DNA from: Ceratopteris richardii
Lineage: Eukaryota; Streptophyta; Polypodiopsida; Polypodiales; Pteridaceae
DNA: 64,000 nucleotides
NCBI GenBank assembly: GCA_020310875.1
Contig: CM035413.1
Span: 165,980,806-166,044,805 of the forward strand
Reading direction: 5' to 3'
Positions 1-10,605 of this stretch are shown here, piece after piece. The first letter of the stretch is position 1. Every line of letters starts with the position of its first letter. The notes under the pieces were generated by a model, which saw only the letters and a list, made by a program, of their open reading frames with translations, did not search any database and had not been told where the DNA came from. A program made the position numbers and the translations under genes.

Positions 1-14
1 GAACCAAAAAAAAG

Positions 15-1469
15 GTGGTAATTACCCAGGAAGAAGGGGAAGAAAGGCATCTTGTCATAGCAGATGACATGACAAGTCAAGAAGAACAAGCATTGATCAA
101 ATTGGCTAATGAATATAGGGATGTGTTTGCATACAGTTATAAGGATTTGAAAGGAATAGATCCAATAATTTGTGAACACAAGATTCCTATCACTCCAGAT
201 GCAAAACCTAGTAAACAGGAACACTATACATTCAATGATAAGTACTCTTCCAAGATAAAGGAGGAGATTGATAAATTACTGGCTGCCAATTTCATTTATG
301 AAATTGAATACACTGAGTGGATATCTCCTATAGTTGTTGTTCCCAAGAAAAATGGAAAGCTTAGGGTTTGTATTAACTTGAAAAAAGTTAATGCAGCAGC
401 TATAAGGGATAGTTACCCATTGCCAATAACTAATCATCTACTAGAAAGAGTAGATGGGAAGGAAGTTTATAGCTTCTTGGACGGATTTTCTTGATATAAC
501 CAAGTTCTTATTGCATTGGAAAATCAACATAAAAGAGCATTTTCCATTGAATGGGGAATATATGCATTTAGGGTAATGCCTTTTGGGTTAACCAATGCAC
601 CAACCACATTTCAGAGGTTAGTGTGTCATGTGTTCAAAGATTTTCTTAGAACCATGATGGAGATTTATGTAGATGACCTATGTACTTTTTCAAATAAGAG
701 GCAAAATCATTTCCAAGAACTGGAGAACATATTCAAGAAATGTAGAACCTACAGAGTTTGTTTAAATCTTGAAAAATCTGTCTTCTTTGTCAGGAAAGGA
801 AGAATGTTAAGCCACATAGTTTCTAAAAATGGAATTTCCACTGATGAAAGTCAAATTAAATCTATTGTGGACCTACCCAAGCCAATGAATGTGAAGGAAC
901 TTCAAGCCTTCATCGATCACTATGGATATTATAGGAAATTTGTGTATAAATTTGCAGATATTGCAAAACCTCTTTATGTACTAATTACTAAGTTTGAATG
1001 GACCCAAGAATGTGACAAAGCCTTTGAAACCTTGAAAACTTGTTTGGTTACAACAACCATTTTGAAAACTCTACAGTGGGATAAAATTTTTCATGTCCAT
1101 GTTGATGCCTCTAATTTTGCCTTACGATGTGTTCTGGCACAACCTATTGAAGGAAGCAAGTTGGATTTTCCAATTGCTTATGCTAGTAGGCAATTGAATC
1201 AAGCTGAGAAGAATTATACAACCACTGAGAGGGAGGGATTAGGAATGGTATTTGCTATAAAAAAATATAGGCATTATCTCTTAGCCAACAAGGTTAAATT
1301 TTTTGTGGATCACCAAGCATTATTGTACCTAGTAAATAAACCTTTCCATATAGAAATAATATTAAGATGGTTTTTACTTCTCATGGAATTTGATTTTGAA
1401 GTGGTAGTAAGGCAAGGGAAAACACATCTGAGAGCAGACCACTTGTCTAGAATACAAACCAAAGAATAA
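15..1469 (+). pseudogene. Gy1 reverse transcriptase and RNase H (broken)
   Basis: This copies element RNA into DNA (RT) and removes the RNA strand (RNase H) in gypsy particles. One frame covers the whole stretch but carries a TGA at 492-494, where Gy2 has a glycine codon, and ends in TAA at 1467-1469, where Gy2 has leucine. Visible motifs are VPKKNGK and a YPLP-type segment in the fingers, FGLTNAPTTFQ, and the catalytic YVDD at 666-677. RNase H follows with HVDASN, TTEREGL and DHQALLYL, and a RADHLSR tail near 1430-1450. The sequence continues to the left outside the window, where gag and protease would be expected. Identification as gypsy RT/RNase H is firm; loss of function is inferred from the stops. 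Confidence 0.92.
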
Positions 1470-1689
1470 GAGTCTCCTATAGATGATGAATTGCTAGATG
1501 CTTACCTATTCAAGATAGAAAGCATTCCCAATTGGGCAATAACACTGGTACCTTTGTTGACTTTTAGACTTATAGGACTGCTAATAACACAACACATCTT
1601 CTATTACAAAGCAAAAGTTTTGTGTTACTAGATGGACACTTATATCATGTAAATCACATTGGATTTTTGGGTACTATACTCCAGAAGAG

Positions 1690-3180
1690 GAGCAAACTAG
1701 TTATTTGGAAAAAGCTCATAATTGGAATCCATGTATACATGCTTCTAAAATAGTTACTCTACATAACTTAGCCAGAATGGGTGTCCATTGGCCTACAAAG
1801 ACACAAGATGTGGAAAGATATGTTTCTAAGTGCCCCAAATGTCAACATCTAGACCATAAAGATATTATAACTATGTATTGGTTTCATAAAAACCCTCATT
1901 CAAGTACACATATAGTTGAGGAATTGAGAAACCCATGAACAACTAAAACGATGAGAGTTAATGCAGATTCTAGAAACTTGAAGGAAATAACAAATGATTA
2001 TCACCTCATAGGAAATTAGTTGTATAAGAAGGGTATAGATGGATACTTGAGAATCTGTGTCCCAGAGGAGAAATACATGGAAATGTTAGAGATGGCTCAT
2101 TCAGGTGTAGCAGGAGGTCACTTTTCAAGTGAAAGAACTACTAATTTAATCCTATATTATGGATTCTTGTGGCCAACTCTTTTTCTTGATGCTAGAATGT
2201 TTGTGAAAAGGTGTGACATATGTCAAAAAGTGAGTCAACCTAGTAAAATAGATGATATGCCATTAACACCATTAATTTCAGCCAAAGCTTTTGTGAAAAT
2301 GCCATTAATTTCATTGATGCTAGAATGTTTGTGAAAAGGTGTGACATATGTCAAAAAGTGAGTCAACCTAGTAAAAGAGATGATATGACATTAATTTCAT
2401 TGGACCTATACACCCTCCAACTAAAAATTCTCATGCAGAATATATCATTGTAGCCACTGACTATCTAACAAAGTGGGCAGAAGCAAGAGCCATAAGGAAA
2501 TTGATGCTCATACTAAAACAAGATTTCTTTATGAAAATATAATCACCAGATTTGGATTACCAATTGAATTGGTAAGTGATAGGGGAAATCATTTCCTTAA
2601 CCAAGTTATTAAGAACATAACTGATCATTTTATGATTATTCATAGAAAATCAGCCCCTTATCATCCTAAAGCAAATGGATTAGAGGAAATTACAAACAAA
2701 GTACTTTGTACTGGATTATCAAAACTTGTAAATCCAAATAGAACTGATTGGGATTTACAACTTCATCATGTTCTATGGGCTTATAGAGTGGCATATAAAA
2801 TTGCTATTGGTACAACACCTTCTAATTTGGTATATGGAAAAAATGCAGTTTCCCCACTAGAATTTCTTATAACTACATTGAAGGTGGGAAATCAGTTGAA
2901 ATGGTTTGGACATGAGTTGTGAAAAAGAGTTTTTGAATTGGAGAAATTAGGAGCTTCAAGACTTCAAGCTTTCATGAGTATCTATGCAGATAAGAAAAGA
3001 CAGAAGGCATATCATGATGTTCATGTTAGAGATAAAGATCTGCAAGCAAGAAATTTAGTATTGGCCTACACTTTAAAAGAACACTAGAAGAAACTTCAGA
3101 AGAAGGGACATGGACCTGATATCATACGTGAAATAAGTAACAGTGGTGCAATTCAATTAGCTAATATAGATGGAGAAGTC
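1690..3180 (+). pseudogene. Gy1 integrase (broken, with a possible extra zinc-binding module)
   Basis: Integrase inserts the cDNA into the genome. The reading is in a different frame from RT, so a frameshift lies between 1469 and 1705. A first zinc-binding-like block (H-x-H, then CPKC) lies at about 1755-1850. A second, more typical HHCC block (AHSGVAGGHF, then CDICQ) lies at about 2090-2240. The catalytic core shows ATDYLTKWAEA near 2450-2485 in another frame, VSDRGNHF near 2575 and, after YHPKANG, the position of the catalytic Glu near 2680. A C-terminal GPDIIREISNSGAIQL segment follows near 3115-3160. Stops interrupt it at about 1936, 2017 and 2920, and a local duplication disturbs 2189-2392. 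Confidence 0.85.
2189..2392 (+). repeat. Local tandem duplication inside the Gy1 integrase
   Basis: A stretch of about 70 bp beginning GATGCTAGAATGTTTGTG and encoding the CDICQ zinc ligand region occurs at about 2189-2262 and again at about 2317-2392, roughly 128 bp apart. Gy2 lacks this region, so the unduplicated form cannot be compared within the window. The duplication scrambles the integrase between its zinc-binding and catalytic parts. Confidence 0.8.
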
Positions 3181-4059
3181 ATGCCAAATTTTATAAGTGG
3201 ATGTAGAGTGCAGAAATATAATCAACCTTTGACTAGTCAAGAATGGTGGAGATTGCATCAAGCTAAACATAGGAAGCAAGAAGAAGAAAGAATGGGGTAT
3301 GAGGCTCAACAAGCAGCTAATGAAAAAATGAGAAAATATAAAGAAATCAAAGAGGTATTGATATGTGAAAAACCTTCAAGGAAAGTGAGAGAACATTTGC
3401 CTCTGTTTTTGATGGATTTCCAAGAAGAAGAAATTAGGGTTTTAATAGACTCAGGGTCACAAGTAAATCTAATTAGTACTGAGTTACTAAACAGACTAAA
3501 TGAAAAAAGGAAGATGAGTAAAACCTTAATCAAAACCCTAGATGGGCATATAGTTCAAAATTTGTCTACATAAACAATCACAATTGAATTTGACCAAGAA
3601 TAGAGGAATATAGAATGCGAAGAATGGCCTAATCACATGATTTCTGAAAAAATGATTTTGGGACAACCATGGATGAAACAAGGAAAGGTCCTAATGAACT
3701 TTAAAAAAATTTCTCTTCATTTGAAATTGAATGACAAAAGACTTTTAATGCCTTTTGTTAGTCATGATAAGCAGGAAACCAATGAGGAGATTCATAGCTT
3801 GGAAATGGAGAAATTTCTTTTTCCATTAAAAGCAACTTTGGATCTACATAGGAATATTTTCCATGACAAAAGCAAATCTCAAAAAGGGCAAGGAGGACAT
3901 GAGAAGAAGCAATCTATTTTGAAGCAAGTATGGGCATGGAAGCCAAACGCAGTTCAGAAGACTCCAAGTCAAAAGACTAAGTGGGTATGGAGACCTAAAG
4001 AGATGAAGCAGTGCTCAGAAGAAGTATGTCTCAAGGATTCAAGGAAGTTCAAGACATAA
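3181..4059 (+). pseudogene. Protease-like region downstream of the Gy1 integrase
   Basis: Two stretches in the same frame as the integrase (3181-3573 and 3637-4059) are separated only by stops near 3571 and 3601. The first begins inside the integrase C-terminus (MPNFISG) and then shows IRVLIDSGSQVNLIS near 3433-3475, the signature of a retropepsin-like aspartic protease active site. The second has MILGQPWM near 3650, which resembles the closing ILGxPW segment of such proteases. The tail is basic, with tryptophan-containing repeats (QVWAWKP, KWVWRPKE). In standard gypsy elements protease lies before RT, as in Gy2 at 53717-54091, so a protease-like domain after integrase is unusual. It could be a family-specific extra domain or part of an unrelated element fused here. 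Confidence 0.6.
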
Positions 4060-5045
4060 AACAGAACCTGTTGGATTAGGAAGACTAACTTGGTACCTGA
4101 AGCACAATACACAAGTGACAATCACAATCATTTACAATCACATAAGTTCTCTAGGATTAGTTGTAGGAAAGCCTCTTCATCAGATAACCACTTGGGCACA
4201 TTGCCTAAGACTTCAGTTTTGCATCATGTTGAGAAATGCATTTCCAGAGTATGCATGAGTAGGGAACCATTACAATGTCGTGCATTCACTAGGCACATGA
4301 GAGCATTCCCATGCACTTGTCACAACTCTTTTTCTTGAAAAACGAGTAGGAGGGGAAGAGAGTTTCCTCAATCAATTGCCTATCTATTAACTCAAAAGGA
4401 AAATAAAACAATGTATTATGGAATAGCCAACAAATCAAATCCAGGATGACCAATAGATGTAAATGTCTGGTAGAAAAATATTTATGGAGATATAAGAAGA
4501 ATAAATTAAAAGAAAGAATGACCAATAGATGTAAATGTCTGGTAGAAAAATATTTATGGAAATATAGAAAAAAAAGGAAGAGAAATAAAAAAAATGAATG
4601 AGAAAAATGTATAGAAAAGGAGTGAAAGAAAAAAAAAGAGAGAAAAAGAAAAATATATGAAAATGAAAATGAAAAAAAGGGTGCAAATTTAGTAAAAGAA
4701 AATATATCAAATCTTCATTTCTATTTTTGTCATTTTCTATTTTGTGCAAATTTTGAAGCACAAGCAAGATCTAGGTTAGAATTAGGAAGCTGACAAATCT
4801 TTTGAATTATCACTATATACTTTTGATTTTGTTGATTGATTAATTCCTTTTTTTCCCAAGCAAGCACAAAAAAACAATAGAAATCTTGCTTCACCTGTAA
4901 TGACCACCTATTTTGAGTCTTGAAAAACACCAATTGTGTGAGGTTTGGAGGAAATCTTTTATTTCAAATTAATATTTTTTTTCTCAAAAAATTACTCATA
5001 ATGGAGAAGTGTGTGTGTGTGTGGTGTATTTTCTTTTTGACTTTA
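4060..5045. other. Interval with no recognised gene; A-rich and locally duplicated
   Basis: No coding region is convincing here. The most visible structure is a tandem duplication: the words ATGACCAATAGATGTAAATG and TCTGGTAGAAAAATATTTAT occur at about 4446-4499 and again at about 4518-4569. It is followed by a strongly A-rich tract (about 4565-4690) and a short TG run near 5010. The left part may still belong to Gy1. Confidence 0.6.
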
Positions 5046-5159
5046 TAGGATGGTGAATACCAAGGAACTTTCCATTCATGATTTCAAAGCTGAATCATTG
5101 GTGGTGTCAAGGGGACTAGCTAAAGAAGAGCTTATATGGTATGAAATAATCCCCCAAAA

Positions 5160-5340
5160 AATGGTACCAAAAAATTGAAGCCTTTATGAAGTCTCAAGTC
5201 TATTCTCAAAGCAATGAGGATCATTGTCTCTACACAAATAGATTCTCAGATGGAAGCTTGATATGCTTGAGACTCTATGTTGGTGATATGTTGATTGCCG
5301 GGAAGTCCTCTTATGACTTGTAAATTCTCAAAAAATAGAG
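5160..5340 (+). pseudogene. Ty1/copia RT fragment (Co4 family)
   Basis: The stretch matches the RT region of Co4 at about 35461-35640 almost word for word (GTACCAAAA, GAAGTCTCAAG, AGCAATGAGGATCATT, GGGAAGTCCTCTTATGACT). The catalytic aspartate motif is altered: YVDD in Co4 reads YVGD here. A stop (TGTAA) follows near 5320. Nothing else of the element is recognisable on either side, so this is an isolated scrap, possibly with some related sequence from 5050. Confidence 0.8.
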
Positions 5341-6699
5341 ATTTTTGACTTGTTAAGGGATGATAAAAAATAAATAAATTGGTAGCATGGGTAGTCATTA
5401 GGGCAAACTCCTAGGCTAAAGGACAATAAGAGAAGTAGGAAGTATCCTGAACCCTAAGGACTTGATTGTAGAAAACTTGATGGAGATAGGGTCAAGTACA
5501 ACTGAGAATTGTGTAGCTTGGTGAAAGCAGAAAGAAAAACTTAGAAATAGTCTAGGTGTAGTGGAACACGATCGATGCTACACAAAACTGAAATTAGAAA
5601 AGGAAATATCAACTATAGGTAGATAAATGATGATAGGAAGCACACCAATATTAGCTATATGTAGATAGATGATAGGAAGCACACCAATTTTCAGAAAAGG
5701 TTGTTTATCGTCCTATGGAGACAAGAGTTGAAGAGGAGGAATATCAAAAAATTGTAAACGACAATGTGATCTTGAGAAAGCATGAGCGGAGTACTAAGAA
5801 TTTAGAAGAATTGATCTAGACAAAGATTAGGTGCACACTTTCGTTAGAGTTCCTGAAATTGAAATGACACTCATGGAAAACGATTGCCAAACACTCATCT
5901 AATCCCAAGAGAAACAAGTAGAGAAAGAGAGTGCAAAGATAGTAAGAAAGTGAAATAATTCCCAATTTATAGATAGAAGAGTATAGTGAGGGTGTCAAAG
6001 GGAACACATGTCTCCCTATTGGGTTTAAACAGGTACACGACTAAAGCCATATGGGATACTGGAGAAGAAGTGGTGGTTGCTACAAAGATGAGATGGGGAA
6101 AATGGGGCAAACCTCCTCTGTAACCTACATGATTGAAGTTGCAATGAGCATATGGGCATATATGAGAAACTCATTGGACTCTTAAAGGGTGTAAGACTAG
6201 CAATCTGCATAGTCAAATTCACAAAAATCCTAGAAATTTGTAACTTCGATGAAGCCAACAAGTATGTAATGTGGTGAGCTAAATGTGTGTACAAGTTGGC
6301 ACGAGATGCACAAGTGGTGTGTAAGTGTCCAAATACATGAAGTGTGCACAAATAGTGCACAAGGTGTGCTCTCCATTACCACATATATAGAATCATAAGA
6401 CAAAAAAGGAAAAAAATGGGAATCATTTGGACACACATGTGAATGTAAGTGATTTGGAAGCATTTGACAAAACTATGATAAAGAAGTACCATGATTTAGG
6501 GAGTGTGTGCTCACAATGGGAAAGAGTGCCTAAGAAATGGGCTGCTTATTCCAAGCCAAAGATATTGGAGAGGAAATCATTGGAAATTAAGGAGTATGTA
6601 TGCATCCGCAACATGATATAGTAGATGAAAAATTATCCACATGTTCATGAATCATCTCAAGCTTAATCCTCTCAATCAAATCTCAATGTAATATAATTA
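5341..6699. other. Interval with no recognised gene
   Basis: I see no protein of known family here. A local duplication of about 40 bp (GATGATAGGAAGCACACCAAT-type word) occurs at about 5625-5653 and 5665-5690. An open stretch at 6427-6621 would encode 64 residues but has no recognised motif. Confidence 0.5.
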
Positions 6700-6706
6700 T
6701 CCTCAA

Positions 6707-6942
6707 TTTTTTTTTTTAAATGGAGGTTTGGCAGGCAACTACTCCCCCAACTTTAACTTTGAAAGTATAATTGTACAAGTGAATGAGCATAGTACTCATG
6801 TGACCCCTCGTATACCACAAAGCAGGAGGTAGACAAGGTGATAACTTGATTACAATTGATTTTAATTGGCCAAAGCCACTATATGTTTAGCCTGGGGGTT
6901 GAACCCTGGACCTCTGCCTCAAGAGACCAGAGCCAAACCAAT
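6707..6942 (-). mobile_element. SINE-like element, copy 1
   Basis: Read on the minus strand the element ends in an A-tail (poly-T at about 6707-6717 on the plus strand). Near its head it has a tRNA B-box-like word, GGGTTCAACCC, at about 6896-6906. Candidate 7-bp target duplications TCCTCAA flank it at 6700-6706 and 6943-6949. Two further copies (7304-7554 minus, 13926-14095 plus) share the body, including the words ACTTTAACTTTGAAA and CACAAAGCAGG on the strand shown. Tail, B-box-like word and target duplications fit a tRNA-derived SINE. The A box is weak. Confidence 0.75.
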
Positions 6943-6949
6943 TCCTCAA

Positions 6950-7297
6950 AGTTTCATCTACACAAAGTTTTTGTACGTTAATCATCCTCAAAGTTTTATC
7001 TACAAGCAGTTTTTGCTTGGTAAATGTATCTTGATATCACGTCCTAAAATACGTAGAGGTTTAGCCATCTTAAATATTGATGGAATCAATAAAATGAACT
7101 CTTCTTCAATGAAGAAAACTTGTTGATTCCATTGTCTATTAGTTAATATGACAAAATCTACCACAAAGTTTTGTATCTTCTAAAAGCATCCAAGATCTAA
7201 TATTAATTTGAGGTCTTTAAAACCAAATAAATGGAGGAATATCTTCATCTCTTTGTACGACTCTAAGAAGTATGTATAACTCTAAGAGGTGTATGAT
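6950..7297. other. Interval between the two SINE copies, no gene seen
   Basis: No convincing coding region. A short local repeat is visible (CCTCAAAGTTT followed by ATCTACA) at about 6944-6965 and 6986-7005. Confidence 0.5.
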
Positions 7298-7303
7298 AGC
7301 ATG

Positions 7304-7554
7304 CATTTTTTTTAAAATGGAGGTTCAACCAAAGTTTATTCCCCGAGCTTTAACTTTGAAAATGCAACTGTACAAATGAATGGACATAGTACCTGGAGGA
7401 TCCCTCGTATTCCACAAAGCAAGATTTAGACAAGGTAAAACTCGGTTATAATTGGTTTAACTGGCTAAAATCAAAACCATTACATGTCCAACATAGAGGA
7501 GGTTGAATTGTGAATCTCTGCCTCAAGAGACGAGAACCAAACCAATTCCCCTAC
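7304..7554 (-). mobile_element. SINE-like element, copy 2
   Basis: Same family and orientation as the copy at 6707-6942, sharing the TGGAGGTT start after the poly-T, ACTTTAACTTTGAAAATGCAA, the CACAAAGCA word and the CTCTGCCTCAAGAGAC head. Its B-box region is degenerate (GAGGTTGAATTG). A candidate 6-bp target duplication AGCATG lies at 7298-7303 and 7555-7560. Confidence 0.72.
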
Positions 7555-7560
7555 AGCATG

Positions 7561-8384
7561 GAGACATAAACGTACAGTTTTTAAAAACATTTTAGACTAT
7601 CCATAAAGATCCAAAGTTCAGATGGCACCGATCAAGCGAGAAAAAAAAGACAAAAAACAGATGTTCGCAATTACTTTCATCAAGGCAAACCGCCTTTTTG
7701 ACTCTGAAAAAAGAGATGATTATGATAATCGAAGGAAATCAGTCGAATTTCAGCAGCTTCCGGAATAAGAGATAGCATCACGCGGCGATTCTCTCGTTGC
7801 AAAATTCTGCTTCTGAGCTGCCGACGTGACAATGGGCCGCTTCCTTCCGAATTTAGTCATTTCCAGCCTGCATGAAGCCTTCGCCGGTCGATAGGTCTTG
7901 TATCATGACTGATTCGTCTCCGCCTCGTGTTACTACTTCATGGCCGTAACCGTGTGCAGAACAATCCAACAAGATCGTTTGTCCGTGTAGCGGGTCTGCG
8001 ATTGGTTCATCGCCTGCTCATCTGCCGTCTTCAATAAGCGGCACACGGTACGCAACGATGAGCAGTAATGGGAGGCAAGGTGGAGTCGTATACCGGTGCT
8101 CGTTCTTCTTGTGATAGATCAAAGCTGGTTGGAATCATTATACATTATCCATAGTCACCATCCACATATGATATTTGCATGACAGGTTCTGAAGTAATCG
8201 TGTATCCACTGGCAACCGTAGACTTTCTTGCAGTTCCCCAGAGGAATTTTTGCTCCTGAGAGGAGGACCCTATCTGGATGCCTGCGCGTTCTTAATTTTC
8301 GACAGGAAGCTTTTGCACCGATCCAAGGAGTGCTTATTTGTTTTTTGTGTGCATTTCTTCTTCGGTATCCGATCGGATTCAAGA
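7561..8384 (+). promoter_or_regulatory. Likely promoter and 5' untranslated region of the host gene
   Basis: This interval is visibly richer in G+C and CpG than the surrounding retrotransposon DNA and contains no transposon motif. It leads directly into the predicted first coding exon at 8385. I could not identify a clear TATA box or transcription start. In-frame translation upstream of 8385 has no ATG until 8385: the longer open stretch from 8250 begins with TTG. The assignment rests on position and base composition only. Confidence 0.4.
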
Positions 8385-10605
8385 ATGAGTGTTGTGACCT
8401 TGAGTCCGCTTACTTCCTCGATAAGCGTCCAATTCAGATGGTTGCTAATAGCTATCTCTCTTCTTTTCTCCTTGCCTCTATGGCTTCCCTTGATCATATT
8501 CCTTTCCGTCCTAGCTTTGACGCTGCTCCTGCCTGTTGTTTGCGCCTTGGTTGGATTCCTATCGTGGCACCAGTTGCGAAGGCTGGGTGCTGCACCTCTA
8601 CCCACTCCATCCATGGGGAACGGAAGGCAAGGTAAATTGCTGGATTTTCTCCCTATGTAGTCTGGTTCTGTTTACTTTTCTATTTTCTTTGCGTTTTTTC
8701 AATTCGTTAGAGGTATAAATTGGACAGATAGGTTTCGGTGTACGTGTCGTTGGAAACGGTGTTGTCTGTCTGTAGTATAACCCAGCAGCCAGCATTTTGA
8801 CGTACAAGGTGATGCAAGTGATTCCGATGTTTCAGATAAAGCAATCCCTTTCAATCATGACGTGAGCGAGGTGGAGCGCTCGAATGACTGGAGATACGAA
8901 GATTTGAAGCATCTCATGTGTCGAAGAAAAAATGCACTAACCAAGGTTTATAACCTTAGTCCAATCCACAAGCCATCGTCTGTAGCTGTGCATAACCCTG
9001 AGCCGATTGAAGGATTGTCGGTAGACAATCCAGGTCTAAAAGACATAAATGCAGATGCGCATTATAAATTTGATAGTGAAGGAACAATATTTCCAGAATT
9101 TGGGATGGATGCTGAAGGACAATGTGGCAACTTCTCAGATTCGGTCACCTTGGACAGTAGTACTACTCTCTCCTTGCGTTCACCAAGGGCAAGCTTCAAT
9201 ACTGGGGTGCAATTAAAGGATAAGAAGTCTGGGTCTGTGTATTCCATGCTCACATGCATCGGCCTTATTGACAGCGATGGAAACAGTTTCGATTGCTCCA
9301 GCCAATGCAGCCTGGACATGGACTTTAATGTTGATTTGGATGATCATGTATCTGAAGAAGTTCCGTGCATAGCTTCTTACCCAGAAATCGGTCATGATAA
9401 CAGATACAAATCAGTCACTCCCGATTCTTCTAATTTATCAAGTACATCATCATTAAGTACATCTACATCACCAACATCGTCAACTTCATCTACAATATTA
9501 TCAGAGAGTTCTGAATTTAGCTCCTCCGTGTGGAGTGAAGATCAATTCTTTAAAATAAAATCAGAACAGGAAAATGGCAGCAGAGATACCAGCAGGCAAT
9601 GGATAATGGAGGCTGGCACGTCTAGAGCTATTATGGACATTGGAATGAACAAAAAGAAGTCACAGAAAGATTCCAATCCATTTTTTAATTGTATGGCCTC
9701 AAAGGTCGGGGAGGGAGATGCTTTTAGTGGGTGGAAAAGTGTGAAACAGTTTGAAAGAGCTGCTGAAACTGTTTCCATGAATGCTGGAGCCACGGAATGT
9801 CTAGGGATAAAGCTAAATAGTCGATGCACATGTGGTCAAAGGTCATGCCAAAGATCAGATGGTGACAGCAGTGGTTTGCAGACACAAGAATTGAAGGATA
9901 TACAGAGAGAAGATGTACAGATGATTGCAATAGGGGATGGAAAGAAGGATAGGAGAGTTAAAGCTGCAGATGTAAGCTGTCACATTGCACCAGTAGCATC
10001 AGATCTCAGACATTGGAGTCATGGAGAAACTAGGCTAAGTCTGGGCACTCCAAAGACAGAAGCTGCTGCTAAATCAGCCATCAATGACCGTGTAGGAGTG
10101 ACTGTAATTACTTGCTCCCAAGGCCACGGTAAAAGACTATCGAAGGAATGTCAAGGGAACGCAGGCACTGATGGGATTCATGATCCTGTCAACAACTATA
10201 AAGCCTGCAGTGTTCATACATCCAGCTGTCGACCAACAGTTGATGTGTGGAATCATCCAATCCACACATCAGCCGAGTTTGGTAGGATGCATGCCGCTGC
10301 CAACAATGTTAAACCCAATAGTGTCCAAACCTCACCTGGCCTCATTAGCAACTCGTCAGTTCAAGATGGTGCCACTGTTTCCTCTGGTTCTAAGCTTGGC
10401 TGTCCAGAGGTTGTATCCGATATCTTCTTAAAAAGTACATGAATCTTAGAAGTATTAATGCTTATCTTGTTTATTGCTGATTCAGAGCTGCCAGTTCTAT
10501 GAGCTCCTGGAGTTCTGGCGTAACATTGAGCACGCGTTTTTGCCTCTGCAACCATCAACTGATCAATTACCATCACCATCTTGGAGTACTCACCATCCAA
10601 AGTAG
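8385..10605 (+). CDS. Predicted three-exon host gene: hydrophobic N-terminus plus long Ser/Thr-rich region, function unknown
   Basis: Predicted exons are 8385-8631, 8836-10409 and 10486-10605. The phases agree at both junctions (phase 1, then phase 0), and the joined frame is 647 codons including TAG at 10603-10605. Exon 1 starts at the ATG at 8385 and encodes 82 residues. Residues about 19-61 are a nearly unbroken hydrophobic stretch, probably two membrane helices, followed by a basic SWHQLRRLG segment. Exon 2 encodes a long polar region with a Ser/Thr-rich tract (about 9415-9540) and a small cysteine cluster, CTCGQRSC (about 9826-9850). Exon 3 adds CQFYELLEFWRNIEHAFLPL. I do not recognise the family. 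Unlike its neighbours it carries no retrotransposon motif. The exon 2 frame is open upstream only to a TAA near 8780, which supports a spliced start. The 3' exon is the least certain part. Confidence 0.65.
8632..8835 (+). other. Predicted intron 1 of the host gene
   Basis: The 5' splice site is CAAG/GTAAAT at 8632. The preferred 3' splice site is GATGTTTCAG ending at 8835. A second AG, at the end of GACGTACAAG (8808), would also keep the frame and add nine residues. Length is 204 bp with the preferred acceptor. The interior is pyrimidine- and T-rich. Confidence 0.6.
10410..10485 (+). other. Predicted intron 2 of the host gene
   Basis: GAG/GTTGTATCC at 10410 to TTTATTGCTGATTCAG ending at 10485 gives 76 bp. 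CTGAT near the 3' end could be the branch region. Splicing removes the in-frame stop at 10440-10442 and joins exon 2 to an open stretch in phase 0. Without splicing, the exon 2 frame would simply end at 10442. Confidence 0.5.

Larger units (their letters stand above)
1..4360 (+). mobile_element. Gy1: right-hand part of a decayed Ty3/gypsy retrotransposon
   Basis: The segment reads RT, RNase H, integrase and then a protease-like region on the plus strand. It is cut on the left by the window edge. Its first 1.5 kb is clearly the same family as Gy2 (about 54815-56342), so the two copies can be aligned. The RT/RNase H order followed by integrase identifies gypsy rather than copia. The reading frame is interrupted by several stops and at least one frameshift, so this copy is dead. 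A purine-rich stretch near 4349-4361 could be the polypurine tract before a 3' LTR, but I could not identify an LTR after it, so the right boundary is approximate. Confidence 0.85.

Noticed and set aside
5549..5575. Possible opposite CACTA end (TGTAGTGGAACAC)
   Set aside because: Only TGTAGTG agrees with the expected CTTGTAGTG, it has no subterminal repeats and it lies outside both CACTA-like ends.
6896..6941. tRNA gene
   Set aside because: Only a B-box-like word and a weak A box are present, with no cloverleaf; the A-tail, target duplication and other copies indicate a SINE.
8228..8635. Open frame of 135 codons overlapping the first host exon
   Set aside because: It is in another frame and uses the region covered by the better-supported exon with a clear donor site at 8632; the antisense frame 8270-8614 is also a shadow.
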